Positions 6,536-13,267 are shown, counted from the stretch's first letter. The stretch is 13,328 nucleotides of DNA from Deinococcus aquiradiocola (GCF_014646915.1 NZ_BMOE01000017.1:54599-67926); one strand, 5' to 3'. Notes: generated from the letters alone by a model not told the origin. A program made the numbers and translations.

Positions 6536-6577
6536 TCAGGACGAGGTCCTGTGGGCGTGGCCACCTCGACGTCCTGA
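6536..6577 (+). terminator. Terminator-like hairpin after the DUF1349 gene
   Basis: TCAGGACG (6536-6543) pairs with CGTCCTGA (6570-6577), and AGGT (6544-6547) with ACCT (6563-6566), with a 3-nt bulge CGA. There is no U-tract after it, so termination is possible but unproven. Confidence 0.4.
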
Positions 6578-6649
6578 ACGCAGGTTTGGGTTCCGGCGCG
6601 GCGTGTGACTCCTTGTTCCGGACTGTCCCTCCGCGCTTACCGTAGGGGG

Positions 6650-6826
6650 ATGCCGACCCCGATCGCATTCCACCTGTCCCTCGCCTTCGCTCTGCTTGCC
6701 CTGCTCGCCCTCTTCCTGCCCAGGCCCGCCGCGCGTGTGGCCGCGGCGTTCTCGTGTTCGCGTTGCGCGCGTTCACCGTCACAGCGGCCTGAGCCATCAG
6801 GTCCGGCCGGATCGCCTGAACGGTGA
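6650..6826 (+). CDS. Possible small membrane protein, perhaps frameshifted
   Basis: The frame from the ATG at 6650 encodes 58 residues with one strong hydrophobic segment (FHLSLAFALLALLALFL, residues 7-23). Its tail is polar and low-complexity. If one base were inserted near 6751, the sequence would continue as LVFALRAFTVTAA to a TGA at 6790-6792, giving a 47-residue protein with two hydrophobic helices. That reading looks more natural than the current tail. The G-run directly before the ATG is too close to be a normal RBS. There are no neighbours that support a function. Confidence 0.25.
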   Translation: MPTPIAFHLSLAFALLALLALFLPRPAARVAAAFSCSRCARSPSQRPEPSGPAGSPER

Positions 6827-7021
6827 ACATCTCCTGGGTCTGCTGGATGGGGGCAACACTGGCGACAGTGCGTGCGCTTGAAACAGTTGCTTCTGGAACT
6901 TCACCCGCACAGGAAGGAAAGGGTGGGGCCGCGGTCTGTGCGCGTCGCAGACCAAATGATGCCCCGCAGGGGGTGCCCAAGGCGCTGCAGGACGCTTTTT
7001 ATCCGCTCTCGGGTGCATGAT

Positions 7022-7050
7022 TTGACGTGGCGTGCATATCGGGCTATATT
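7022..7050 (+). promoter_or_regulatory. Near-consensus sigma-70 promoter
   Basis: TTGACG (7022-7027) and TATATT (7045-7050) are 17 bp apart, which is optimal. The predicted start near 7057 lies 3 nt before a terminator stem, so the transcript would be about 30 nt unless the terminator is read through. No gene follows on this strand. Confidence 0.65.
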
Positions 7051-7059
7051 AGAGAAATC

Positions 7060-7084
7060 AAGGCACCCGAGCGGTGCCTTTTTT
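7060..7084 (+). terminator. Strong Rho-independent terminator
   Basis: AAGGCACC (7060-7067), loop CGAGC, GGTGCCTT (7073-7080) and a run of T to 7084. On the minus strand it lies about 110 nt past the resolvase stop codon and could also end that transcript. Confidence 0.85.
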
Positions 7085-7191
7085 GTTGCCCTTAGCCCGT
7101 GTCCGTACTGCCCCTCTGCCGGGAACAGGAACAGCTCCTCGTGCTCGTGAGCAGGAAGGGGCTGAGGGGTGCTGATCGCCTCGACGGGCAG

Positions 7192-7818
7192 TCAGGGCAG
7201 GTAGGTGTAGACCGTCTCGCGGCTGATCCCGAAGTCCCGTGCCAGCTTCGCTTTCGCCTCACCCGCTGCTGCTCGCCGCCGGAGGTCCTCGACCTGAGCC
7301 GCGTTGAGTGAAGGCTTGCGCCCCTTGTACACGCCTGCCTCCTTCGCCAGCGCGATCCCTTCCCGCTGTCGCTCCCGGATCAGGGACCGTTCAAACTCCG
7401 CGAAAGCGCCCATCACGTTCAGCAGCAGCATCGACATGGCGGAATCGTCCCCCTTGAAGACCAGGTTCTCCTTGACGAACCGCACCTCGATGCCGCGCCC
7501 GGTCAGGTTCAGGACCACGGTGCGGAGATCCCCGAGGTTGCGGGCGAGACGGTCCATGCTGTGCACCGTGAGCGTGTCGCCGTGCCGGAGGAACTGCAGC
7601 ATCTCGGTGAAGGCCGGACGGCTGGTGTTCTTGCCGCTGGCCTTGTCGGTGAAGGTGCGGTCGAAGTGCAGGCCCTCCAGCTGGCGGGCGGTGTTCTGGT
7701 CGCCGCTGCTGACCCGGATGTACGCCACGTGCTGACCGGTGGTCGGGCCGGGTGCGGGCGTGGCGGTCACAGGTGCGGTCTTGCGGGCACGGGTCTTTCT
7801 GGGGGCGGGGTCAGGCAT
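7192..7818 (-). CDS. Serine recombinase, resolvase/invertase family
   Basis: This 208-residue protein has a Pro/Thr/Ala-rich N-terminal extension (1-30) and then the catalytic domain of small serine recombinases. The nucleophile is Ser37 in YIRVSSGDQ. The conserved arginines are in SMDRLARN (Arg90, Arg93). The long E-helix follows the stretch MGAFAEFERSLIRERQREG. A C-terminal helix-turn-helix (166-208, AKLARDFGISRETVYTYLP) binds the crossover site. Such enzymes resolve transposon cointegrates or invert segments. The ATG at 7818 has AGAGGAG 6 nt upstream. No transposase partner of Tn3 type is in the window, so it is either a stand-alone enzyme or a remnant of a larger element. The inverted repeat in its promoter region could be its own binding site. 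Confidence 0.92.
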   Translation of the reverse strand: MPDPAPRKTRARKTAPVTATPAPGPTTGQHVAYIRVSSGDQNTARQLEGLHFDRTFTDKASGKNTSRPAFTEMLQFLRHGDTLTVHSMDRLARNLGDLRTVVLNLTGRGIEVRFVKENLVFKGDDSAMSMLLLNVMGAFAEFERSLIRERQREGIALAKEAGVYKGRKPSLNAAQVEDLRRRAAAGEAKAKLARDFGISRETVYTYLP

Positions 7819-7857
7819 GGAGGCTCCTCTGTGTCAGGTTAGGTTCCAGACCCGTAC

Positions 7858-7886
7858 AATCTAGTGTCAGACAATGCGGAAATCAA
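7858..7886 (-). promoter_or_regulatory. Promoter of the resolvase gene
   Basis: Read on the minus strand, TTGATT (7881-7886) and TAGATT (7858-7863) are 17 bp apart and lie 40 nt before the start codon. One arm of the inverted repeat at 7863-7901 fills the spacer, so a bound protein would block transcription. Confidence 0.55.
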
Positions 7887-7901
7887 TCCTAGTCTGACAC
7901 T
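7863..7901. repeat. 10-bp inverted repeat at the resolvase promoter (possible res site or operator)
   Basis: AGTGTCAGAC (7863-7872) and GTCTGACACT (7892-7901) are a perfect inverted repeat with a 19-nt spacer. Each arm contains TGTC/GACA, the outer bases of resolvase half-sites in Tn3-type res regions. Further TGTC (7832) and GACA (7907, 7946) copies lie nearby. The outer TGTC-to-GACA distance is 35 bp, close to a Tn3 subsite II. Confidence 0.5.
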
Positions 7902-7998
7902 TTATCGACACCTGCCTGACGTGGCGCTAGGGTATACCCCAGTTGGACATTTGAGAAATTGATCCGCACGCGCCCAGCGTGAGCTGAACCGCCCCCGC

Positions 7999-8004
7999 TA
8001 TACA
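7999..8004 (+). promoter_or_regulatory. -10 box of the HEAT-repeat gene (leaderless or very short leader)
   Basis: TATACA ends 10 nt before the ATG at 8015 and there is no Shine-Dalgarno sequence. This is the arrangement of leaderless transcripts common in Deinococcus. No good -35 box is visible. Confidence 0.5.
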
Positions 8005-8014
8005 CTCGAGTGGC

Positions 8015-9586
8015 ATGAGCTCCCTCCCCTCTGAACTGCTCGACGTCTTCCGCACGGGGTGGGCCCGCATGTGGGCGGAGCACCCGGATGGCCTGCCCAG
8101 CGATGTGTTCGATGCCACCAAGGAAGCCCTTATTGCCGACTTCGTGGCGACCCTGCAGGGCAGACCAGCTCAAGTGATCCCCACCCTTCAACTCGCAGCC
8201 CGCGAGGGCACTGCGGAATACGCAGTGGGATATGACTTCCCGATGCTTCTCCTGGGCGCCTTGACTCGCGTTGATCACGACGGTCACGTCCTGATTGACG
8301 TGGCAGACGACCGTGAGCAGCCATGGTTCCTCCGGCGCGTTGCCATACAGGCACTGGGAACCCGGACCCGGCCGGAGCTCATCGCCCTGTTCCGCCGAGT
8401 GCTACGTGACAATGAGAATGAGGGGGAGGTGCGGACGGCCGCGCTGTTCGCCCTGGTGGAACAGGGCGACGTTGAAAGCTTGGACATTATCCGCTCTCTG
8501 AGCGTGCGGGGCGAACCCTGGATCAGCGCTGCGAACCCACTCCTTGAGGCGCGCGGGCGGCTGGGAGACCTCACCGCCACCCGTGACCTGATCAGTCTCA
8601 CCTCCGACCCCTGGCAACACCACTTCATGGCTGGCCGGCGAGGGCTGGCCGCCCTGGAAGCGCAGGTCGGTGGCCTGGCACCGATGGTACGGGCACTGCA
8701 AGCGGCCCCCCAGGCACGTGCCCCGCGTAGCCTCTGGGGGCGCGTCCCGCACCCGGGCACGTCCCCACTGGTGGATCGCCTCCATGCACTCGCGACGGCT
8801 GACCCCATGGACGCCGTGCGGAACTGGGCGACGATGCGCCTCGCGGAACTCGAACCCTCCCACACAGCCGAGGTGCTTCTGGAGGCGCTTCGGGACCCTG
8901 ACTGGTGGGTCCTCAAGAATGCCAGTGACGCCCTGAGCACTCTGAAACCCGCTCCGGTGGAGGCCCTGCACGCCCGGGTGGGCAACCCAGAGCTGGCGCT
9001 TGACGAACGGCGATGGGCCGCCCGCACCCTCCTCCTGCTCGGCGAATCCCCAGACCTGCATGTCATCCCCGACATGCAGGTGACGTTGCCAGCGGTGGTG
9101 CCCCTGGAGGTACGGTCAGCGATCGTACGCTCGTATGCACCGGGCGCAGAGGCTGGCAGCGACGTGCGCTGGCTGATCGAGGGCCTGACCTTGCCCCACA
9201 GGGATCACGAGGCAATGAAGGCCCTGCGGGCTGAGCACGAGCAGGTTGTGCAGGCGCTCCGGACACACGGGATTGAGGTCGGGGAAGCCATTGACGCGGG
9301 TGAGTGGCACAGTCAGGGAGGTGGGACCTATGTCGTCCTGCCATCGGAAGGCGGCGACCTGAGTCTCAGTACACTAGGGCGGTTCGGAGCCGAGCACACC
9401 TGGGGTGGGGACGGAGTCCACCCAGCCACCATGATCAATCGGATCCGCGCAGCCCTCGCGTCCGTGGGATGGGAATGGGTGGATGACGATATCTTGTCCG
9501 TCACGGTGCCGGGTCTCAACGTCTACTACTTCGGAGCGCGAGAACCTCTCAGTGTCGGGGAATTACTCTTCTACTGGCAAGACTAA
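8015..9586 (+). CDS. HEAT-repeat protein with an unrecognised C-terminal domain
   Basis: This 523-residue soluble protein is built of alpha-helical HEAT/PBS-lyase-like repeats. They are clear at residues 104-165 (FLRRVAIQALGTRTRPELI, VRTAALFALVEQGD) and 264-345 (DAVRNWATMRLAELEPS, PDWWVLKNASDALSTL, ERRWAARTLLLLGE). Such repeats act as protein-binding scaffolds. The last 110 residues (about 415-523) differ: they form a compact, aromatic-rich alpha/beta segment (LSLSTLGRFGAEHTWGG, ALASVGWEWVDDD, LNVYYFGAREPLSVGELLFY) that I do not recognise. No signal peptide is present. The start at 8015 is supported by the -10 box 10 nt upstream. It is probably not co-transcribed with the next gene, as 261 nt separate them. 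The role is unknown. Confidence 0.75.
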   Translation: MSSLPSELLDVFRTGWARMWAEHPDGLPSDVFDATKEALIADFVATLQGRPAQVIPTLQLAAREGTAEYAVGYDFPMLLLGALTRVDHDGHVLIDVADDREQPWFLRRVAIQALGTRTRPELIALFRRVLRDNENEGEVRTAALFALVEQGDVESLDIIRSLSVRGEPWISAANPLLEARGRLGDLTATRDLISLTSDPWQHHFMAGRRGLAALEAQVGGLAPMVRALQAAPQARAPRSLWGRVPHPGTSPLVDRLHALATADPMDAVRNWATMRLAELEPSHTAEVLLEALRDPDWWVLKNASDALSTLKPAPVEALHARVGNPELALDERRWAARTLLLLGESPDLHVIPDMQVTLPAVVPLEVRSAIVRSYAPGAEAGSDVRWLIEGLTLPHRDHEAMKALRAEHEQVVQALRTHGIEVGEAIDAGEWHSQGGGTYVVLPSEGGDLSLSTLGRFGAEHTWGGDGVHPATMINRIRAALASVGWEWVDDDILSVTVPGLNVYYFGAREPLSVGELLFYWQD

Positions 9587-9722
9587 CGCGCGTAGAAGGC
9601 AAGGCCGCTGGGCTACCAGAAACGGAAAAGCGTGATGCCTGGGCCTCAGCACCTGATGTTAACGTCCGGTAATTGTCCGTCGCGTCGATCAAGCAATTGC
9701 CCATCTGCTGCCCAGATCGGTT

Positions 9723-9731
9723 TGTTAGACT
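9723..9731 (+). promoter_or_regulatory. Possible extended -10 promoter of the Ro-like operon
   Basis: TGTTAGACT is an extended -10 match (TGn-TAnnnT). No good -35 box is spaced correctly. Transcription from here would give a leader of about 110 nt carrying the hairpin at 9806-9829. The rest of 9587-9847 shows no gene. Confidence 0.3.
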
Positions 9732-9805
9732 GCGCTGCAGAACGTCGTCCGTGGGACTCTGGCGTGACTTCCGAGACATCCCTCTGAAGGTTGCACCTTG
9801 CCGTC

Positions 9806-9829
9806 ACGCCGCCACTTCCCGGGCGGCGT
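9806..9829 (+). promoter_or_regulatory. GC-rich leader hairpin before the Ro-like gene
   Basis: ACGCCGCC (9806-9813) pairs with GGCGGCGT (9822-9829) around an 8-nt loop. The strong RBS GAGGGAGG (9836-9843) starts 7 nt later, ahead of the ATG at 9848. The stem could be an attenuator, a stabiliser or a protein-binding site. Confidence 0.45.
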
Positions 9830-9847
9830 TCTGCTGAGGGAGGCACC

Positions 9848-11269
9848 ATGCCGAGCGCCGAGACCGTCGCCCGAGAAGACCTGATCCTGTTCCTGAATGC
9901 GGCGTTCGCCTGCACCGGGCAGCGGGAGTTCTACCACACGGCCGACGAGCAGCGCGTCAGCGTGCAGTTCCTGCACGCCTACATCCTCGGGAATTACCGG
10001 CGGCTCTACGCCCGGACGCTGGCGGCCGGCGTCAACGATTTCAACGCGGCCGAAATCATCGTGAACCTGCTCCGCAGCGGACAGGACACACCGGTCACCT
10101 TCAGAACTGAGGAGAATGCCCTGCTGACCGCGGCGATCGGTCGACTGCCGCCCCAGCGGGGCTGGAAGCTGATCACCCGGCTGCGACAGGAGCGGATCAA
10201 CAACCGCCGCACCCGGGCACTCGTGAGGGCATACACCCTGGGCCAGCGGGACCTGACCTTTCAGGCGGTGAAGTACCGGCGGCACGTCCGGGCCGCGGCC
10301 CTGCATGCCCACCTGACATTGCCGGGCGAGCTGCCCGCCTTCCTGTTCGGCAAGCACCAGAACGTCTTCCGGACGCCCCTGCTGGAGACCTTCCGGCAGG
10401 CCCGCTACAGCCACCAGGCCGTGTATGACCTTCCTTTCACCGTGGCGCAGGGGATGGCCGCCAAGCACGGCATTGCTCCGGACCTCTTCCTGAAGAACAT
10501 CGCGCCCCGGTTGACCGAGCGTGAACGGCTCCGGCTCCAGAATCGCAGTGGAGGCAAGGTCGAGTTCCGCCCCGAGCGGTTGCCGCTGACGGCCCTGTGC
10601 AGCTACGTGCTGTCCCTGCCGATGGCTGAGAGGCGGGAGCGGCAGGACGAGTTGACCGGCTGGCTGGACGTGGCCGCCCGCAGGGTCCTCCGTCGCCGGC
10701 CCCTGCCGCTGCCTGCGGGCCGGACGGCGGCAGTGCTCGACAATTCGTTTTCGGCGTCCGGCTCGCGTGAAAAGCCTCGCCGGCCCCTCGCGCTCGCGCT
10801 GGCCACGGACTGGCTGCTCCGGTCGGCCACCGCTGAAGGTGAGTACCGCGCCTTCTGGACGCATCCGGTCGCCTCACCATTGCTGGTCCGTGCCGAGGGG
10901 CAGACGAACCTCACCGACCGTTTCCTGGACGCGCTGGACTGGGGCGCGCAGACGGTGATCGTGGTCTCGGACGCGGTGGAGAACGATCCGCCCGGCGTCT
11001 TTCATGCGGCCTACACGGCCGCCCGGCGATTGGTCCTGGATCTGAGCGTCCTGCATTTCAATCCGGTCTTCGATGCCGAGATGCTGACCGTGCGCGCCCT
11101 CAGTCCACTCCTTCCAGCCGTGGGACTGCGGGACGCCGACGACCTGCCGACCGCCCTGGGCTTCGCCCGATTCGCCGCCGGGCAGACGGACGTGGATGAG
11201 CTCGAACGGTATCTGTCTGGCCGGGTCCAGACCTTCCTGAACGCGGGAGCCGTGCATGTTGAAGCTTAA
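9848..11269 (+). CDS. Ro60/TROVE-like RNA-binding protein with C-terminal vWA domain
   Basis: The 473-residue protein has an all-helical N-terminal part (about 1-285) resembling the ring of HEAT-like repeats in Ro60/TROVE proteins (FLHAYILGNYRRLYARTLAA, NDFNAAEIIVNLLRSGQ, LTFQAVKYRRHVRAAALHAH, LPAFLFGK). The C-terminal part is a von Willebrand A domain with a full metal site: Asp298-Ser300-Ser302 in DNSFSAS, Thr353 in EGQTNL and Asp375 in VVSDAVEND. Ro proteins bind misfolded RNAs and Y RNAs, and in Deinococcus the homologue Rsr aids rRNA and RNA degradation under stress. This protein is divergent, so it could be another helical-vWA family. The ATG at 9848 has a strong GAGGGAGG. A TTG at 9791 in frame is rejected. 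It overlaps the next gene by 14 nt, so the two are translationally coupled. Confidence 0.55.
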   Translation: MPSAETVAREDLILFLNAAFACTGQREFYHTADEQRVSVQFLHAYILGNYRRLYARTLAAGVNDFNAAEIIVNLLRSGQDTPVTFRTEENALLTAAIGRLPPQRGWKLITRLRQERINNRRTRALVRAYTLGQRDLTFQAVKYRRHVRAAALHAHLTLPGELPAFLFGKHQNVFRTPLLETFRQARYSHQAVYDLPFTVAQGMAAKHGIAPDLFLKNIAPRLTERERLRLQNRSGGKVEFRPERLPLTALCSYVLSLPMAERRERQDELTGWLDVAARRVLRRRPLPLPAGRTAAVLDNSFSASGSREKPRRPLALALATDWLLRSATAEGEYRAFWTHPVASPLLVRAEGQTNLTDRFLDALDWGAQTVIVVSDAVENDPPGVFHAAYTAARRLVLDLSVLHFNPVFDAEMLTVRALSPLLPAVGLRDADDLPTALGFARFAAGQTDVDELERYLSGRVQTFLNAGAVHVEA

Positions 11270-12383
11270 CGGTCTGACCCCCGCCCCGGCGCAGGTGCGC
11301 GGCGCCTTCCGGCTGGTGCCGCTCCTGCGCGACCGGCCCTGTGACGACGTCCGTCTGACGCCGCACAGCATGGATCCCGGCTTCAAGGTGGTGGCCCTGC
11401 CGGACCGCACCGTCTACACCGCCTTCGTGCCGCACGCCCTGCTGCTGGAATGGGACCGGCCCGGAGCACCGCTGATGGCGCTCGGGGGCCAGGTGGGCCG
11501 CCCGGGCCGATCCGACTGGTGCGGCGTCGAGATGGTGCAGAAGATGCGCAAGCGCGAACAGGGCGGGCTGCGGTTCCTGCCGCTGCACCTGGCCCTCGAA
11601 GGCCTGCTGGCCCTGCATTTCGCTCCGCCGCGCACCGCCTGGAAGGAGCTCTCACGGGACTTTCTGAAGGTCGGTCTGGGTAGTCGGTCCGAGTCCGGCA
11701 TTCCAGGCACGCTCCTGCCCGGCTTCGAAGACGCGCTCAAGACCTTTGAACTGCATGACGGTCAGGTCGGAATGCTGGTCTTCGTGGGTGAGCAGCTCGC
11801 ATCGGCGTTTGTGGTGCCCTCAGCCCAGGACTACCGCCGGCTGCACCGCAGCCTGCTGGAGGACCTCTACGGCGAGCTGGTCCTGCGCTACGCAGCCCTA
11901 TATCCGGACCCTCCCCTGCTCAAGGCGACGCCCCGCTTCGAGCACGCCCGCTCACTCGCCGACCTGCGCGAAGGGCTGACGGTCCTGCGGCGCGAATGGG
12001 CAGCGTTCGTGCAGGTCAACATGCTGACCGATCTGCTGGAACGTCCTCTGACCACTGAGAAGGTCTATGAGCCAGGGCAACTCCGGCTTGAACGCTTCGT
12101 GACTGACCTTGACCCGGCCCAGGTCAACCACATCGGGGAGCGACTGGTCCGCCCGGACGGCGAGCTGCTGTACCTGAAGACCTTCCAGCTGTCCGCTGCC
12201 CAGACCCGGCGCGCCTACCTGCTCCAGCAACTCGCGCAGTACGAGTGGCACCTGGGAAACGCTGCCGCTGGACTCGGCGTCAGTGTTCCGGAGCTGGTGG
12301 ACCGGGTCACGCGGGCCGGCTTCGGTTACCTGTTGACGCAGGCGGTGCGGGAGACGGCGGCGAAAGCCCTCAGGCAAAAGTGA
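11256..12383 (+). CDS. ARPP-1-like protein with a C-terminal Fis-like helix-turn-helix
   Basis: The 375-residue soluble protein has two parts. Residues 1-212 resemble the ARPP-1 domain, found next to ADP-ribosylglycohydrolase and rhodanese-phosphatase genes in predicted conflict and repair loci. Matching stretches are the start (LTPAPAQVRGAFRLVPLL) and the closing strand-helix region (HDGQVGMLVFVGEQLASAF, then RRLHRSLLEDLYGELVLRYA). The QNR-type active motif I would expect in the middle is not evident, so the copy may be divergent or inactive. Residues 315-362 (LAQYEWHLGNAAAGLGVSVP, ELVDRVTRAGFGYLL) look like a Fis/NtrC-type helix-turn-helix. The ATG at 11256 lies inside the end of the Ro-like gene, behind a GGGAG, and the two are clearly one operon. 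Its biochemical activity is unknown. I infer a partner of the Ro-like protein. Confidence 0.5.
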   Translation: MLKLNGLTPAPAQVRGAFRLVPLLRDRPCDDVRLTPHSMDPGFKVVALPDRTVYTAFVPHALLLEWDRPGAPLMALGGQVGRPGRSDWCGVEMVQKMRKREQGGLRFLPLHLALEGLLALHFAPPRTAWKELSRDFLKVGLGSRSESGIPGTLLPGFEDALKTFELHDGQVGMLVFVGEQLASAFVVPSAQDYRRLHRSLLEDLYGELVLRYAALYPDPPLLKATPRFEHARSLADLREGLTVLRREWAAFVQVNMLTDLLERPLTTEKVYEPGQLRLERFVTDLDPAQVNHIGERLVRPDGELLYLKTFQLSAAQTRRAYLLQQLAQYEWHLGNAAAGLGVSVPELVDRVTRAGFGYLLTQAVRETAAKALRQK

Positions 12384-12419
12384 AGTGGTACAGCACCTGT
12401 GGCCTTCGTTGAATGGACA

Positions 12420-12502
12420 CAGCTCTGGTCTTCTGCTGACGAGTGGTATTATTAGTACCGGCATAGATTGAGGTTGCCTCACCTAGCAGAGACCAGAGAC
12501 TG
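12420..12502 (+). ncRNA. Candidate Y-like structured RNA next to the Ro-like operon
   Basis: CAG (12420-12422), CTCTGGTCT (12423-12431) and CTGCT (12433-12437) pair with CTG (12500-12502), AGACCAGAG (12490-12498) and AGCAG (12485-12489). This gives a 17-bp helix with two single bulges, U12432 and A12499. The 47-nt interior holds two hairpins. TGGTA/TACCG (12444-12448, 12456-12460) has a 7-nt loop, the geometry of an anticodon arm. TGAGG/CCTCA (12469-12473, 12477-12481) has a 3-nt loop. A closed end-to-end stem with a bulge and internal modules is the plan of Y RNAs, which Ro proteins bind, and CUGGUC recalls the Y-RNA lower stem. There is no U-tract, so it is not an ordinary terminator. The ends are estimates. 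Confidence 0.5.
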
Positions 12503-12517
12503 GCCAACCCTTGAAGA

Positions 12518-13138
12518 TTGTCGGGATCAGGAGTTCACCCTCATCATTCGGATTTCCATCGACTCAAACTTCCGCCGGTATCAATAGCTGTGCCGCACCA
12601 TCCCTTTTCCACCTTGCTGGAAGGTGGCGAGGCGCTGCTCAGAGACGAGACCGTCCTGCGTGGGTGGGGTCTGAACGACGGGCAGCGCCGCGACTTGATC
12701 GCCGCCGTGCCGAACCTCCGGCGGCTGTGGAAGCTGGTCGATGCTCTGAAGCTCCCAGACGGTCCAGTACACGGAGATATCCACCCCAAGAATGCCCTGT
12801 GGGACGGTCAGCGGATACGGTTGTTCGACTGGAGTGAAGCGAGTGTCGCGCATCCCCTGACGGACATTGGCTGGTTCGTCGGTCAGCTCGCACGCCAGAA
12901 ATGGCCGCTGGTCGAGTCTGACCCCGATCTCGCGCGGAAACTCGCCACCACCTACCTGCAGGCCCTGGGTCTTCCCGGAGCCCACGCCGAGATGGCCGCT
13001 GCCGTGCCCCTGGCTCTCCTCCAGCGGGCCGTGGTGTACGATGCCACGTTCAGGGAATGGGCGCCGCCAAGGCCACAATATGTGCCGTACTTTTTGCGCC
13101 GAATGCTTGCCGAACTGCGGATGCCCAGCCTGAGCTGA
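12518..13138 (+). pseudogene. Aminoglycoside phosphotransferase (APH)-family protein, N-terminally truncated
   Basis: The frame from about 12518 to the TGA at 13136-13138 encodes the C-terminal lobe of an APH/choline-kinase-like phosphotransferase. The catalytic loop VHGDIHPKNAL has Asp87 and Asn92, and the metal-binding motif is LFDWSE (Asp104), counted from 12518. The N-terminal lobe, with the glycine-rich loop and ATP-binding lysine (about 100-150 residues), is missing. A stop at 12512-12514 closes the frame upstream. No start codon has a ribosome binding site; TTG 12518 and GTG 12590 are the options. I therefore call it a relic cut where the putative RNA gene begins, rather than a working kinase. 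The downstream end is complete (ELRMPSLS). The original substrate cannot be told. Confidence 0.7.
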
Positions 13139-13267
13139 CCAACGCACCGTTTCCGTGACAGACCCTGAACCGTTACGGTGCACGATAAGCCACTTCGCCT
13201 ATCCCAGCTTCGAATCCGCTGCGCTATTGAGACCGGTAGAAATTCAGGTTGCTACACTGGCTGGGAC

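Larger units (their letters stand above)
6493..7191. other. Mostly non-coding stretch of about 700 nt
   Basis: I see no gene I can identify here. It holds a hairpin at 6536-6577, a doubtful small membrane-protein frame at 6650-6826, a promoter at 7022-7050 and a terminator at 7060-7084. On the minus strand around 6770-6900 a stretch reads VASVAPIQQTQEMFTVQAI followed by RPDLMAQAAVTVN with good high-GC codon use. It may be a fragment of a decayed gene, but I cannot place it in a family. Confidence 0.5.

Noticed and set aside
6486..6980. Minus-strand frame of 164 codons
   Set aside because: One stretch looks coding-like, but the rest is Arg/Gly/Ala-rich antisense sequence with no RBS or family likeness. 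It is noted only as a possible decayed fragment.
7060..7084. Terminator hairpin resembling the tracrRNA tail GGCACCGAGTCGGTGC
   Set aside because: There is no cas gene, no repeats and no anti-repeat nearby. The likeness is that of any GGCACC/GGTGCC terminator.
9791..9847. TTG start extending the Ro-like protein by 19 residues
   Set aside because: The extension would span the leader hairpin and has no RBS. The ATG at 9848 follows GAGGGAGG.
9725..10864. Long minus-strand open frame of 379 codons opposite the Ro-like gene
   Set aside because: Its translation is low-complexity and rich in Arg, Gly, Pro and Gln, typical of an antisense frame in high-GC DNA. The plus strand has the RBS, operon overlap and domain motifs.
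12420..12502. tRNA gene or simple terminator
   Set aside because: It has no T-loop consensus, no acceptor arm of 7 bp and no CCA, so it is not a tRNA. There is no U-tract and there are internal hairpins, so it is not a standard terminator.
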